From Scolanthus callimorphus (lineage: Eukaryota > Cnidaria > Anthozoa > Actiniaria > Edwardsiidae), in contig CM066923.1 of assembly GCA_033964015.1 (NCBI GenBank), forward strand, positions 22,059,739-22,123,738: a DNA stretch of 64,000 bases, in the 5' to 3' direction. Position 1 is the stretch's first letter. Each line of letters starts with the position of its first letter. A model generated the notes under the pieces. That model had not been told where the DNA came from, did no database searches, and saw only the letters and a list, made by a program, of their open reading frames with translations. Positions 10,791 through 22,649 of the stretch are shown here, in pieces. A program made the position numbers and the translations under genes.

Positions 10791-10864
10791 TAGAGAAAGT
10801 TTGCAAATTATAAATGATAAACAATCCGTATATTATTAAACTCTAAAAAAGTAAAGTACAGCCT

Positions 10865-11077
10865 GTGGTTAGTATTGTAAGCCCTGCACCCCGTGGTTCC
10901 GGTTAGTCCTTATCCGAAAAGACGCGAAGGTCTAACCATTTGCAGATGTTAAAGCAAAGGTAGCACCTTCTCCTCGATTATTAGAAAAAGACCCTGAGTG
11001 TTGGCCCGGCCAGGGTTTGAACTCCCAACCTCCCGAACATAAGCCCGGCGCTCTACCACTGCGCTAACCGGTCGTCG
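10865..11077 (-). mobile_element. tRNA-derived SINE
   Basis: On the minus strand there is a polymerase III box A (TTAGCGCAGTGGTAGAGCG) and, about 40 bp on, a box B (GAGTTCAAACCC), as in a tRNA. The acceptor and anticodon stems do not pair, so it is not a functional tRNA. It continues into a body containing GTCTTTTCGGATAAGGAC, which resembles the conserved central block of invertebrate tRNA-SINEs. The 3' boundary is approximate. Confidence 0.75.
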
Positions 11078-11309
11078 GTGACTCTATGAAATATGCTAGG
11101 CATGCATTTGGCGCAGATGGCTTGTTTTTGTGGCTGTCTACTAAAAAATGATTTAGATCCTATAAGGTAAAATGACGTCACAGTCGTACAATAAATACTT
11201 GTTCCCATTGGTTGAGGCCTTAAAACTTTATACGAGTTACCCATGTGCCAGCCGTACGGTCACATTTATAAGAAAGGAAGAAACAATAAGTCTAACCAGA
11301 CTCCAGTGA

Positions 11310-12325
11310 CTCTTGTGTGTGTAGCTGCGCCACATAAGAGAGCACAACGCTCGAAAGGATACTTAAGCTTTTTCCTACCACTCTGTGTTCTTTGTAATCA
11401 AATCCCGAAATACGGTTTAAGGGAAAACTAGTTGTGATTCTAAAAGTGCAGCAAATATGGGGAGTTCATCTCACATAGGAGCCAAAATACCTTTGGACAG
11501 TTGGCTCATGGCGCTGTCGATTCTCTTAGCTGTGGTGCTGCTGCTTCGTGTCAAGTTTCACAAGAGATCAGATCAAGTCGCGGTGGAAGATATTGGAAAA
11601 CGTGTGTCCGTACCAGTGCAAGAGACGCACAAGCCCGCATTGGACCCGGGACATCGAATTCAATACTCCGTCTAGTTGTACGATTGAACTAGCCTTGGGA
11701 GGCCGGTGCGTAGCTGCGCTAGTAAGAGACCACGCACAGAAAAAAAAACGTCTTTTGTGTTCTTTGTAAGCAAATCCCAAATACGGTTTTAAGAGAAAAC
11801 TAGTTGTGTTAGTAAAAGTGCCAGTGGAAATGGGTAGTTCATCTGACATATGAGACAAGCTAAGCTATCCTCTCCTCCGCGGTCTAGTTTGCTATACGGG
11901 GAGCGTGCAAAGCCTTCGGGTACTCTAATTAATAAACTAAATAACTATGGGAGTGCAGACATTCAATTACGTACAGCCTAAAGAAATAGCGTTTTAACCT
12001 ATTAAAATAGGTAGTTTTTCTATAATCTTGATTATTATGTAAATTATTTTATAGTGTCCTCAATTAGCTGCGAGTGATCAGAATGTCATTTTAATCACCA
12101 GTACTTGACAAAAAATAACACACTTTTACACGTAAAACGGCTCTCCAAAATAACTGATTTCGACGTCCAAACTAACCCGGCTTCCATGGTCTCCCTTTGT
12201 CTACGTTGCCATAGTGTTGCTGTTTCAGAGCAAAAAGTAAAATGTCTTTACCATGTTATTATTAGGCTCCGTTTCCAGCCGTGGTGGGGTCATTTCTGAG
12301 GATCACAGGCTCCGAAAAACGGCAC
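11310..12325. repeat. Paralogous segment, copy B
   Basis: Counterpart of 2,880-4,170. It lacks the 202-bp insertion and a shorter AT-rich insertion present in copy A, so it preserves the pre-insertion states. It contains the second 72-codon ORF and its degraded internal leader duplicate (about 11,770-11,860). Confidence 0.85.
11457..11675 (+). CDS. Small single-span membrane protein, copy B (72 aa)
   Basis: Paralogue of the ORF at 3,026. It has the same length, same start context and the same N-terminal 43 residues including the hydrophobic span. Tail differences from copy A are M to I, N to K, Q to H and K to P. The reading frame is intact in both copies while the flanks have accumulated indels, which argues mildly for purifying selection on the first half. 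Function unknown; a membrane-anchored micropeptide is the most I can infer. Confidence 0.45.
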   Translation: MGSSSHIGAKIPLDSWLMALSILLAVVLLLRVKFHKRSDQVAVEDIGKRVSVPVQETHKPALDPGHRIQYSV

Positions 12326-12329
12326 GGCT

Positions 12330-13230
12330 GGAAAACGAGCTGGAAAACGAGCTTAATGCTTTTCATATTCAGCTGCATTTTAATATGCGCCCGCGTGTTT
12401 TCTTAAGGGTGCAGTCATTATTTGTGGGGGCGGGGCGCAGTAGTGTTTTACACTTTATATTTACATATACATGTCGACAAGGTTAGTATGGCTAACAGAC
12501 GGACTCCTCTAGCTTGGTCTCTTGCGTGATCCGCACATTGGCATCACGCTAGCCCAGTCGCAGCTATAAGTCCCACATGGGTCTTTGCTGTGGTTTAAAG
12601 CACTTCGATTTTCGAAGTCGCCTCTGCAGTTGTTTTGCCGATGAAGTTTACTGACAACTATGGCAAGAAGTAGAGAGGATACTAATCCGCTTAACTCTTA
12701 ACACTGATGCGATAACAAGCTTCCCAAGCGTCATAATCAGTAACACGGAGAAACCGACTAACAACAGATTAATCAGATTCATTCTTGATACTGCTTTATC
12801 TTCATTATGGAAATATAGGAACATCATATTTCATGATGATCCAACTAAGCCCAATAACATTATTGATTATTTCCACAAGAACCTCGCAATGTTCATTCAA
12901 AGAGACTTTCAGATTCATACATATAAACATAGTCACAAAAGTACCTTTTTGTGGTCACGCAACGGAACGCTGTGCCATCTCAATGGCGAGAATCTACGCG
13001 TGCATACTCGTCCAAGAATGTAAAGAAAACCTTTTAAAGATCCATCGGTTAGTACTTTATATTTAGAAATATGTACATATAAATTATACCTCTCTCCTCT
13101 CGCTACACCTCAAAATGATTGTACAATTACTGTAGCTTGATTTCGGGATAAATTGTAATAATGATTTCGAGATACATTGCAATAAAGTTAAGTGGAAAGA
13201 AGTAGCCAACGGCTCCCTGGCAAAAAATAG
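12330..13230. other. No gene recognised
   Basis: AT-rich sequence with a GC-box patch near 12,428 and no supported coding or RNA feature. Confidence 0.4.
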
Positions 13231-13237
13231 GTGTTCT

Positions 13238-13430
13238 TAAAGTGCCAGCAAGGAAGGTCCTTATTTCTTCAAAAATGTTTCCCAGGACATCTCCATTTTA
13301 ATTCCCCGTATTTTCCCAGGACGCCAAGTTCTTAAAGTGCCAGCAAGGAAGGTCCTTATTTCTTCAAAAATGTTTCCCAGGACACCTCCATTTTAATTCC
13401 CCCGTATTTTCCCAGGACGCCAATTTTTTA
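13238..13430. repeat. Two-copy 93-bp tandem repeat
   Basis: TTCTTAAAGTGCCAGCAAGG begins at about 13,238 and again at about 13,331. Each copy ends in TTTTCCCAGGACGCCAA. The TTTCCCAGGA motif is also the recurrent word of the degenerate array at 49,880-50,560. Confidence 0.8.
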
Positions 13431-13676
13431 CTGCTCCTCCGTATATCCTTGAGAATTTTTCCCAGGACGATCGAATTTTGCTTACCCTAAAAATTTTTTT
13501 TAGGATGCAAAAAAACTTTGTTTCTGCCTTTTTATTCGTTGATAAGCGATAGGTGGGCCAAATGTCACTCGCTCGCTCATAACTCAAGTGTTAGTATGAT
13601 AGAAACAAGTTAATATCTCTAGAACGGAACATGATGACCAAACTTTGGGTATAGTTCTCTTCGAGGCATGGGAGGA

Positions 13677-14148
13677 CGTCATCGCAACTAGAACCTTGGA
13701 TAAAAGGTATCCAAGATTTCACCAAGGCACTCGCTGCCTTTGAGTCATGATGCCTTGAAAATTGTTGTTCTTTTAAAAAAGCATTTGGGCAGGCCGTCAT
13801 CGCAACTAGAACCTTGGATAAAAGGTATCCAAGATTTCACCAAGGCACTCGCTGCCTTTGATTCATGATGCCTTGAAAATTGTTGTTTTTAAAAAAGCAT
13901 TTGGGCAGGCCGTCATCGCAACTAGAACCTTGGATAAAAGGTATCCAAGATTTCACCAAGGCACTCGCTGCCTTTGATTCATGATGCCTTGAAAATTGTT
14001 CTACTTTTTAAAAAGCATTTGGGCAGGCCGTCATCGCAACTAGAACCTTGGATAAAAGGTATCCAAGATTTCACCAAGGCACTCACTGCCTTTGATTCAT
14101 GATGCCTTGAAAATTATTCTACTTTTTAAAAAGCATTTGGGCAGGCCC
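13677..14148. repeat. Four-copy minisatellite, about 118-bp unit
   Basis: CGTCATCGCAACTAGAACC recurs at about 13,677, 13,796, 13,914 and 14,032. Each unit contains the self-complementary stretch CCTTGGATAAAAGGTATCCAAG and ends in GCATTTGGGCAGGC. The copies are more than 95 percent alike by eye, so the amplification is recent. Confidence 0.9.
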
Positions 14149-14716
14149 CATAGATGTTCGCTCATGTTGAGGATTTTTCCTTGAGAAAGTTTTCCCAGTC
14201 AGAGGAAATGTGCAATTGCTTCTTACCTTTGTTCCGAGTTCTGTGTTCAGTCGAATCCGCTTGCAGTTAGTTGGTCAAGATGGTATCGCGCTTAGTTTTC
14301 GAAGAAAGTTTCGATCTTTTCTACTCCAATGCCCTTAGAAAAAAAGGCATCTGTCCCTTGCGTCTTTACAAAATCACGCTGAGTCACACACTTCTGTTTC
14401 CATCATTTTGCATTATAGATCGGATTTCACATAATCAATCCTACGCGTTTTATTTATAATTGTTGTAATCACGTTGCGGCTGGTTTCACTAAATTCTCAA
14501 CTCCTTTTAACCAACAAAATGGAATGAATTATAACAAATAAGTCATTTTTATATGGTTTGCTGCTGTTTCATTCTAATTTGCCTGATAAGCGAGGGAAAA
14601 AAACAAAGATAAAACAATCCCAGCAACGCCTGCCGTCCTCAGAACTTCATATACCAACAGTTGAAGGTGAGATAAACAGATACTGGAAAAGTGCCAGAAG
14701 TGCTGAACACATAAGT

Positions 14717-15050
14717 CCCTGTCCACACTAACGCGTTTTCAAAAGTATTCGTTTTCAAACTTATACGGATTCGCAGCGTGTTAGTGAGGAAGGGAGATTC
14801 GGAAGATTAGCTCCAAACAAGCGGTCAGGTTTTAATATTTGATGTTGGCGTAAATCTCTCTCAAATGAATGGTACAGTCGACCGTCCACACTAAAATGAT
14901 ATGTATACGGGTTCGTTTTTATTCATTTTCGATAGCGTTGTCAAACTTATACGGATTCGATGAAAACGATCAGCGTGTTAGTGTGGACGGGAGACATAAA
15001 CGTATAAAAAGTATACGGATTCAAACGAAAACGCGTTAGTGTGGACAGGG
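14717..15050. mobile_element. MITE with 24-bp terminal inverted repeats
   Basis: It starts CCCTGTCCACACTAACGCG and ends with the reverse complement (CGCGTTAGTGTGGACAGGG). The interior holds further copies of CCACACTAA and AACTTATACGGATTCG words. No ORF. No unambiguous target duplication. Confidence 0.85.
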
Positions 15051-15054
15051 TCTT

Positions 15055-15298
15055 AGTGAGGGGCCGACCATTTAACTCTTGGGGGGGGGGGGGGGGGGGG
15101 GGCTTTTTTGTAGAAAAAATTCCTGCACGGCCCGAATGGCCGAAAAAATTTCCTGCACAGCTACAAAAAATGATGATGACTAAAACCCTTCTTTCTTATT
15201 GGAAAAAAAATTCTCAACGCATAATAGAGGTATAAAAAAAAACATTGCACCAACAAAAAAGCCCCCCCCCCTCAAAAGTTAAATTGTCAGCCCCTAAG
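15055..15298. mobile_element. MITE with G-tract arms, directly adjacent to the previous one
   Basis: The left end GGGGCCGACCATTTAACTCT runs into a run of about 20 G's, GCTTTTTTG and TTCCTGCACGG. The right end is its inverse (C-run, TCAAAAGTTAAATTGTCAGC). It has the same design as 7,365, 19,022 and 19,560. Confidence 0.75.
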
Positions 15299-15299
15299 T

Positions 15300-16236
15300 C
15301 AACTCCAAAAACAATTGGTTGCCAAGATGATTTTACCGAAACACCAATGGCAGCAATGGCAATAGAAATCCCCATACACTACACCTGCTGTAGAACTCTG
15401 TTTGCAATGGTGTAGCACATTATATTGAGTTTAATACTCTACCACAGAGGTTACTGTACTCGAATCTAACTTACAGTTAATCTAACTCCACTTGTTCTTT
15501 TATGCGGATGTTTACAGTATTCGATTTCTAAAGCCCCTTAGACCTAGAAATCGAATATGGTTCTTTGAACCTGGAAATTGAATTCTAAAAGTAGATGTCC
15601 ACCTTGTATACCATCTGTTTCCTCATAGAACTATCCCGTTCAACAGCTCATGTGCCATCTCTATTCTTATACTCGCCATGTGGTTCTACAACAGGGGCAA
15701 TTAAATTTGTTAATGTTATGCTGAATAAACATATTTAATTTGTTTTTTACTATTCAAAAGTTTTAAAATGATATATAATACATTTGCCTGACTTAAAAGC
15801 AGACGAAATGACAACACTTTTGCCAAAAGACCCCTTGAACCTTTCCCCATCTGTACCTTACATGTAGATTTTAAAGAAATTGGGGTTTTTGGCAACATCG
15901 ATGAAATGCCGAAATGCTCAAAATTCTGCTGTTCATTCTTGCACAATTCATTCCCATGTTTTTTTTATGCAATTAATAACATAAAAAAATGACGCAGGTT
16001 CCTGTTCAATGCAAAAATTATAATTCTGAACTATTCTGTAAATAAATATTAATCCCTCGTTTCAATTTTAGAGCGTTAAGATATTGAGAGTTTGAAGAAG
16101 ACACGGTTCGAAGTCATGCATAAAAAAAAATGCCTAAAACGTTATCAGATTATAATTAAACTAGACTGTGCGATTTGTTTTTTTTTTTACTGTTTTTCTT
16201 TTTCATTTTTTTTTTTCTTGCCTTGGCCCAGCCTAC
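15300..16236. other. Probable 3' end of the large minus-strand gene, exon not resolved
   Basis: The ULP1 module still needs about 20 residues and a stop codon after the exon ending at 16,237. Candidate acceptor-plus-stop segments exist on the minus strand (for example after GTTTTAG near 16,113 and after TTGAACAG near 16,006), but neither gives a recognisable ULP1 tail, so I leave the terminal exon open. Confidence 0.35.
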
Positions 16237-19200
16237 CTCAGTGAAGTTCATGCTTCTGTTTGCAAGAAGATACTTTGTGAACTATAAGACAAACGAAAGA
16301 ATATCCTTAATGTGTCAAGTTTGTTAAGGAACGGAGGAAAAAGGAGCACAATTTCAAAGTTGAAACAATGTCTGGCTGTTTATTACATGACAGTACAAAA
16401 CCTTTTGACATTTGACCTCTTGCAAAGTTCTTGAAGCGGGGGAGGGGGGGCAGAATAATTTTTTTTTGGGGGGGGGGGGGGCATCACTTCATTTTGGGGC
16501 GAGCGAAAGGGGAATCTCTCAGAATAGAATATCATCTATTAAAGGCAACTCGCGCAACGAAGACACTACCTTCGCACCGTTCCCAAGAACAAGTGTATCT
16601 TGGCGAGGAAAAACAAATCTACCAATAATAATAATTTCGTCATTTTGGCGCGCAATTGCGTGTATGAATAATAAAACCTACAGGATTTGTTTTCTTACAT
16701 AAAAAAACGAAATGTTCATCTACCCTTTCTCTAAGGTGATGAAATGCGTTTATCAAAATTCGCGCAACGAAAGAAAAATGCGATCCCACTTATTTGTAAA
16801 TTGTCTTCTACTAGGTCAAATAGGGGGCGGGGGGGGGGGGGGGTCACGAAAGTGTTTAACTGCTCTGAGGGGGGGATCATGTTAATCATGCATTGTACTT
16901 ATAGAGGAGGATCACTGCATTTTGACCCTGTACTACCCAAAATCCTCCGACCCCCCCCCCCCCCCCCCCCCCCCCCCTCAGGCGATAAACAATGACTGGT
17001 CCCTTAGATCCTAATCAACTTATATGCTTTTTTTTTCAAATAAAGATCCATACATACCGCGCAAACAAACACGCCACATTCCCACCCACTCTTTTGTCGG
17101 GGTATCTCCTGATTCATTAATCGAAAAAAAAAAACGAATGGTCAGTTGAGTACAAACACAATGTTTAACCTAGATCCTGAAAATAATGTAAATATCGGCG
17201 AGTAGTCCCTATGCGTTATCCACAATGCTTTCAAATGTTATATTCACCTATAGATAAATACAGCAAAATATGGAGAACGTCTCGAAAATATATCAGCGCG
17301 CTGAATCGCTTGATTAATTATACTAACATATAACTTATATTATCAATGACCATCGTTCCATGTCGTCCCCTTCCAGCATTTGCGTTATTTTGCAAGGGGC
17401 TGTGGATCTCGCTCTCTACGAGGCCTTTCCATGGGAAAAGTTAAAAAATAGAGAGTTGCAGACGATTAAAAAATTTGCTTCGGATGCTAGTTCCTATTAC
17501 CTTACTATTTCATGAAGCTATTTTGTTTATTCATGCACAAGCCTGATTGCATTATAGGTTAACACCCAGCCGCAATTACCTTCTGTGGTTCTGGCTTACA
17601 AAACGCCCAGTTTTCTTTGAGAATCTCTGCCCTCTTCTTCTCTTGGGCCAATTTGAGTATCCAAATCCTAGTAAATAAAAGTTAGTAGTCCATTTTTCCA
17701 TAAAGAGAGTGATGATACACGTACTCTTGACTAACATACTAAAAATCCTCCAAAAGCTGACAAGAACGATTAAATTGACGTGTGTGAAAACGTGTGTGAT
17801 CAAGGTTTTTATGACAATTAAAAAAATATCCAAGCAGTCTGTCTGTCTAAGGCGATAGAGAGGGACAAAAATACAGAAAGTAACGGGGCAGGATCGAGAA
17901 GTCGTCCATAAGCAACATCTATAAATAAATAAATAAGGCCCTAAGGGTGTACCTTACATGGGTTCAAATACACCCCTAGAAGTCGCCAAAAATCAGATTA
18001 GAATGTACTTACCAAATATCATTCAAGCACTCTGTTCCGCTTTCCTGACCATAAAATGCGTCAAAGTGGTAGATTGTTTGCCTGGGAATATCAACAACCT
18101 ATTTAAAATAAAACAGAAAGTCAAGTGGTTAAAAAGTTTTTTTTTAAACATTTCGATTTAAGAATTAGTCGCCGAAGCCGACGTGATTATCGGCGCATAG
18201 TCACCGAGACGTGTTTTAGTAGTATAATTGCCCAAAAATAAGAATGAGCAACACTACAGCTTCCCTCTTCACGCTTAAGTTTTACTGCTTCATGAATGCC
18301 CATCTGGAACTTTCTTTCCTGAATATTTTGAACATGGATAATTTCTTATATTCATTTCCCTTCCTTTTTTCCTCAATAATATTCATTACTCCTACATTTT
18401 TCGGTGATTTTGTGTTTATTTTTTTTCAAATTCTTAATCAAAAGGATTTTAGACCATAATTTATTATTCCTGGTCTTTTTCCTTTACTCAGCATATTTAC
18501 CGGCTTCCACCCGTATAGAAAGACGAAGTTTCAAGACTTCAAAACAATTCAAGACAATTTATTTTTCTTGCTTGTAATAATTGTCAATGTATCTATGGCT
18601 AACTTTTATAACCTTTTCATTTCAAAGTTTTGAAACTTGTATCAAATGCTGAAAGTCAAGATATGATATTAACATATTGAAATTCCTCTTATATTTAAAT
18701 TGTGCCTAACTGCACTTACAGCAAGACTCCAGTGTACTGATGCATCATGGTGCACCGGTATTATGATAAGCTCCTTGGTGAAGATGTCGTCAACCTGTGA
18801 GGAGGAAGGTTTTAAAAGAATGGCTACCACACCTGCCTTTCCTCATATTTATGGTTCATTCCTTTTACTACCCTGACATCTCTAGTGTTCCTTCCGTTTT
18901 GGTCAGAAACTTATAAGTGTGATTTGCGGAGGCGAAGCTTTGTCTATGATGCTGCGCAACAATTAACAGGAATAATCCAAAATATAACGTGACGTTATTA
19001 TACTACTCCGTTTTTGAGGGCAATTTAGGGGCGGACCATCTGAACTTTGAAGGGGGGGGGGGGGGTAGAAGATTTCAACAAAAAAATTCCTACAGCCTCT
19101 CATAAGGTAAAAAAATATCATACACAACAAGCACCAAAGAAAAATATATATTTCATAGGACACTGGCCCGAAAAAAAATTCATACAGGAAGTCAAAGACC

Positions 19201-21134
19201 CCTCCCTAGGTTTGTCAGTTAACCCAGTGTAGACCATCTATCCTATTGAATAACAATAGATGTAGTTGTTAGTCCTCAGTCAAGACTAACAACTACACTT
19301 ATGTATATAACATTATAATATTTTCTATTTGTGGCTTATACAATGGGAAAGTAAATCTAAACATACATCTCTATTTTAAATAAAACCTCTTCCGATACAA
19401 TATATGTAGATTCACTGCTAGCTGATGGCCGGCAACTTCACTATTACTTCAATTTAACACAGTAGACTGTAAACGTTTCTTGCAGTTCCACAAAACACCA
19501 TCTTCTAGATAAAACGAAACTGAGGAGCACTAAAATTGAATCACATATTTTACCTCTGTGTAATTTAAGTAAGTTCCGATTTGGAAAAAAAAATAAAAAA
19601 ATCGTGCCAAGGCTAAGTATGTGAAAACAATTTCCTGCAAAGCTTTTTATAGTTGGAAAAAAAATTATTTGACTATTTGGCTAACGCAGAATTTTTTGTT
19701 TTGACTGATCAGATCTTCCAACCCCCCCCCCCCCCCCCCCCCCCTCCCCCTCTCTCTCCTCCTCAAAGTTCAAATGGTCCGCCCCTTATGGTTTGGGGCC
19801 TACACACCTTCTTTGTCCATCTTGAGACACCATCATACCCCTTTCGTCGTAGGTTGTCGTAAAAGAACACATCCATCCTCTGACATGTGCCCTATCACAA
19901 CACCAAAATTCAACAATTAAATTATGAGTTCGTAGTCTAATTGTTTTAGTAGAACCCCTCTAGCATACTACCTTGCTTGAGGACTATATTTAAAAAAGGA
20001 ATTTGGAATTAACTTTTTTTTTCTTATTGATGTTTGCCAGTCCAAACTTCTATAGGAAAACAATTGCTAGTAAACTTTCCAATGAATCCTACAGGACAAA
20101 GATTTTTTGTGCGAAAAACGGCAGATATTACTTTATCATTTACTTTAGTTATCAAGCAAATTAAAAGTCAGATCAGAGAGGCCAGAGCTTTTAAAAATAT
20201 TTGCTTGATAATAAAAAGCATTTACGTTTGAGCATGGCTCACTAGTAAATTAAATTGATGAATAAATTTGACTGCAAACCCACTAAAACGGTGGCTTCGT
20301 TGACAACAAGAAAACAATTCTAAACGGGCGGATTAAGAGGGGGGCCAAGGAGGCCGCGGCCCCCGCATTCTCGGGAAATTTTCCCATACGTTTCCTTTTG
20401 TGCTGGAGGAAATTTGTTAATTTTCGTCCCATGTTTTCACTATCCGCCCCCCCCCCCCCCCCCCTTTCTGGAATTCCTGGATCTGCCCCTTCTAAGAACA
20501 TCGCAGCATACGATCAAGCCACAATCATTACCTTTTGTGCCACCAACAGGGAAATGTAGGCATTTATAAGCTGCAATTGGCAAGTAAGTCATTGTTAGTG
20601 TATTAACTAAGTTGGCAATGTTAAACTTACAGCTGTTTCAGGTAACACGCGACCCAGCGCGTTCAAAACAAGTTTTGGCAGTTGGGTTTTTCTGTAAAGT
20701 CAATCAAACCACGTAGCAAATCAGGTCCTTGCTCAGTTTCGCCTAGTGCAGTGAATTGGCTTCTGTCGCGACATGTATCGCAAGGGAAGCCAAACAAATG
20801 CACTGGGCAAGGATCTGATTGGCTCACACGGATTGCGTTGATGGACAACGCAAGAAAAACCCAACTGCCAAACTCCACGAATCTGAAAACGTTTTTTATT
20901 AACAATTCCTTACAACTGTTCGAGTCACAAAATATGAGCTTGGGTCCCCTGTGGTTTCTTATGTTCTTTGTTTCCGTTGGTTTCAGAGCTTTTTGAGAAT
21001 AAGAAGGAAAAATATATTACCTCGTCATTCAAGTGCTCTGTTCCTCGCAATTTCTTCATGTCCTTTCCCTTTAACTCAAACTTCTGAACTCTCGCCACAA
21101 TTTCATTGTCGCTCTTGGAAAAAGCTTCTTCAAC
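16237..21134 (-). CDS. ULP1/SENP-type (C48) protease module, eight exons
   Basis: Exons, high to low: 21134-21021, 20570-20532, 19891-19808, 18794-18720, 18098-18013, 17667-17580, 17108-17058, 16281-16237. All have GT-AG borders with matching phases (0,0,0,0,2,0,0) and no internal stop. Motifs in order are GTEHLNDE/LINAYISLL (the ULP1 'LND..I..Y' start), FFYDNLRRKGYDGVSRWTKK, VDDIFTKELIIIPVH, HWSLA with the catalytic His, IYHFDAF with the catalytic Asp, PRQKSG with the oxyanion Gln, and ECGVFVCA with the catalytic Cys, then FTKYLLANRSMNF. ULP1 enzymes process SUMO or NEDD8 or strip them from targets. All catalytic residues are present, so the domain could be active. The Asp usual before the Cys is Glu. 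The C-terminal exon is missing. It lies downstream of, and in phase with, the linker and USP exons. Confidence 0.85.
16412..17000. mobile_element. G/C-tract repeat inserted in a ULP1 intron
   Basis: G-runs of 7-14 near 16,442-16,483 and 16,828-16,842 and a run of about 27 C's (16,951-16,977) ending in GCGATAAACAATGACTGG define a repeat related to 10,727. It sits in the intron between the CGVFVCA exon and the next one. Confidence 0.55.
19022..19235. mobile_element. MITE with G-tract arm in a ULP1 intron
   Basis: GGGGCGGACCATCTGAACTT followed by a G-run and poly-A motifs (AAAAAATTCCTACAGCCTC) matches the ends of the 15,055 element. The right arm is degraded (AAGACCCCTCCCTAGG). Confidence 0.6.
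19560..19795. mobile_element. MITE, opposite orientation, same family
   Basis: A run of about 22 C's then CTCAAAGTTCAAATGGTCCG at the right end is the reverse complement of the 19,022 left end. Internal AATTTCCTGCAAAGC and AAAAAAATCGTGCCAAGG motifs match the family. It ends just before the exon at 19,808. Confidence 0.65.
20316..20493. mobile_element. Poly-C repeat family member
   Basis: TCTCGGGAAATTTTCCCATA, GTTTTCACTATCCGCC, a C-run and GGAATTCCTGGATCTGCC form a module repeated at 57,180-57,378, so this is a dispersed repeat. It lies in a ULP1 intron. Confidence 0.7.
20672..20876. mobile_element. MITE with TTTGGCAGTTGGG inverted ends
   Basis: TTTTGGCAGTTGGGTTTTTC at the left is inverted at the right (GAAAAACCCAACTGCCAAA). 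About 200 bp, with no ORF of its own. It is inserted in the ULP1 intron between exons 21,021 and 20,570. Confidence 0.8.
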
Positions 21135-21505
21135 CTGTTGTAAAAGATTTTGAAAGCACAGTGGAATCAGAGATTATTGTTTTAACCCTTTATTTTATAC
21201 GTGTGTGCACTCTACAAAACCTCAATGTTTCCCCATGATCGAATGATCGTACACGTTTACCGTGGCGCGGGCGCCATGCATATCTGGTCCTCCAACCAGG
21301 GCGATTACTTCTCCACTTCAGTATAGAGCAAAGTAATTACGCCAATTTTGGTCACTAAAACATTCCTTTGTTTCGCGCTATAATTAAAATACCAAACACC
21401 AAAGCAACCCTTTTTGAATTAGGTTTTTGAATTAGGAGAATGCGCGCGATCGCAAAGAAAAAAATCATACCAAATGGTTGGCCCTCTAAGGCTTAAACTA
21501 CTCAC

Positions 21506-22216
21506 CCTGGTCTTTTCTTTCTTAGTCAGTTGTCTCGTTGGCTTTTTGGGTTAAAAGAAATAAAATAACTTCATTAACCTACAGAGCTTAACTGGTTAAT
21601 TATAAGCAATAGTCTAAGAGCCCACGATGCAGTAAAAGAGATCTTTTTCCTCCCGGAAGATCGTTGATGACGTCCCGTTCCGGCGCCGTTGAAACTGGCA
21701 CAAAATTAGTAACAAGCACTATGTTTCATTATATGCTGGAATATAACATGGCTTCACAATTCTTCTTCAGCTAAACGAAAAAAATATATGTGGCACTGAC
21801 TTAGGATTTGTTTGGAAGGTGGAAGTGGATAATGTAGCCCGTAATATAGGAGTTAAAGTCAAAGCAAGTCTATCAGTTTCCAGCAAGAAATTCAAATTTC
21901 CTACTTCTCAAGCAAATGTAGCCAGGAGAGCTAAACTAGTTACAGATAAAGCCACAGGCTCGAAAGTAACTTCAAAAGAAGGTATAGCGTCACCAACGCA
22001 GTTACTGTGAACTCTCTTAGAAACGATTGACCATTTTTGGTCACCCCCAAAACGCTATCACTTTATTTATTAATGAAATGAATAAAATAAAATAATGGTC
22101 CGTTCCATCTCAGCCCGCGCATTTCTGGAGCATTTAATTGCAGAACTTACTGAAGCGATGTCCGCTGTAGAGCAGCATGGATGATCGGCAAATGCCCTCG
22201 TTGGTAGTAGCTCTAC
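21506..22216 (-). CDS. Two linker exons between the USP and ULP1 modules
   Basis: Exon 22216-22151 (acceptor TTTCACCAG, donor TTCA/GTAAGT, 22 codons, VELLPTRAFADHPCC...) and exon 21541-21506 (12 codons, PTRQLTKKEKTR, donor AGG/GTGAGT) are both phase 0 at each end and both on the minus strand. They connect the USP exon ending at 22,650 with the ULP1 exon starting at 21,134 without breaking the frame. They carry no recognisable domain. The second has a weak acceptor. Their support comes from splice signals and phase, not homology. Confidence 0.55.
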
Positions 22217-22649
22217 CTGGTGAAACGATATACATCATGCTTTGGTCATTATTGTGGCATTATGACTGTAAATAAATTCGTTAAAAGACACGCTATATAC
22301 AGGCATTCCATACCTCGATTTCTTCTCTTTCATAGAAGAGTAGATAACAGTTTCTCTGAAAGCATTTTCGCGCGTTAGAAAATATATGGTATTAACGACC
22401 ACAACAACAACAATCATAACTATTTTAATTAATTAACAGTTAACAATTACTCTCCTTATTGATGCAACCAGTGGTCACACAAACAGAAAAGGCATTTTTT
22501 TTAAAGTGGCACTAGCTGTGCGAAATTCGAATGCTTCCTTTCTTTGAGAAATTCATTCCAAATAATTCCCGTTAGCAGTAAAAGTTATATATAGCACCAC
22601 AAAATACATTTATTGTAACTTTTTGCGACTGAATTTGTCCTATGTTTAC

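Noticed and set aside
16006..16135. Two candidate terminal exons for the ULP1 domain
   Set aside because: Both have an acceptor and a stop, but their residues do not resemble the expected C-terminal helix of ULP1 proteases.
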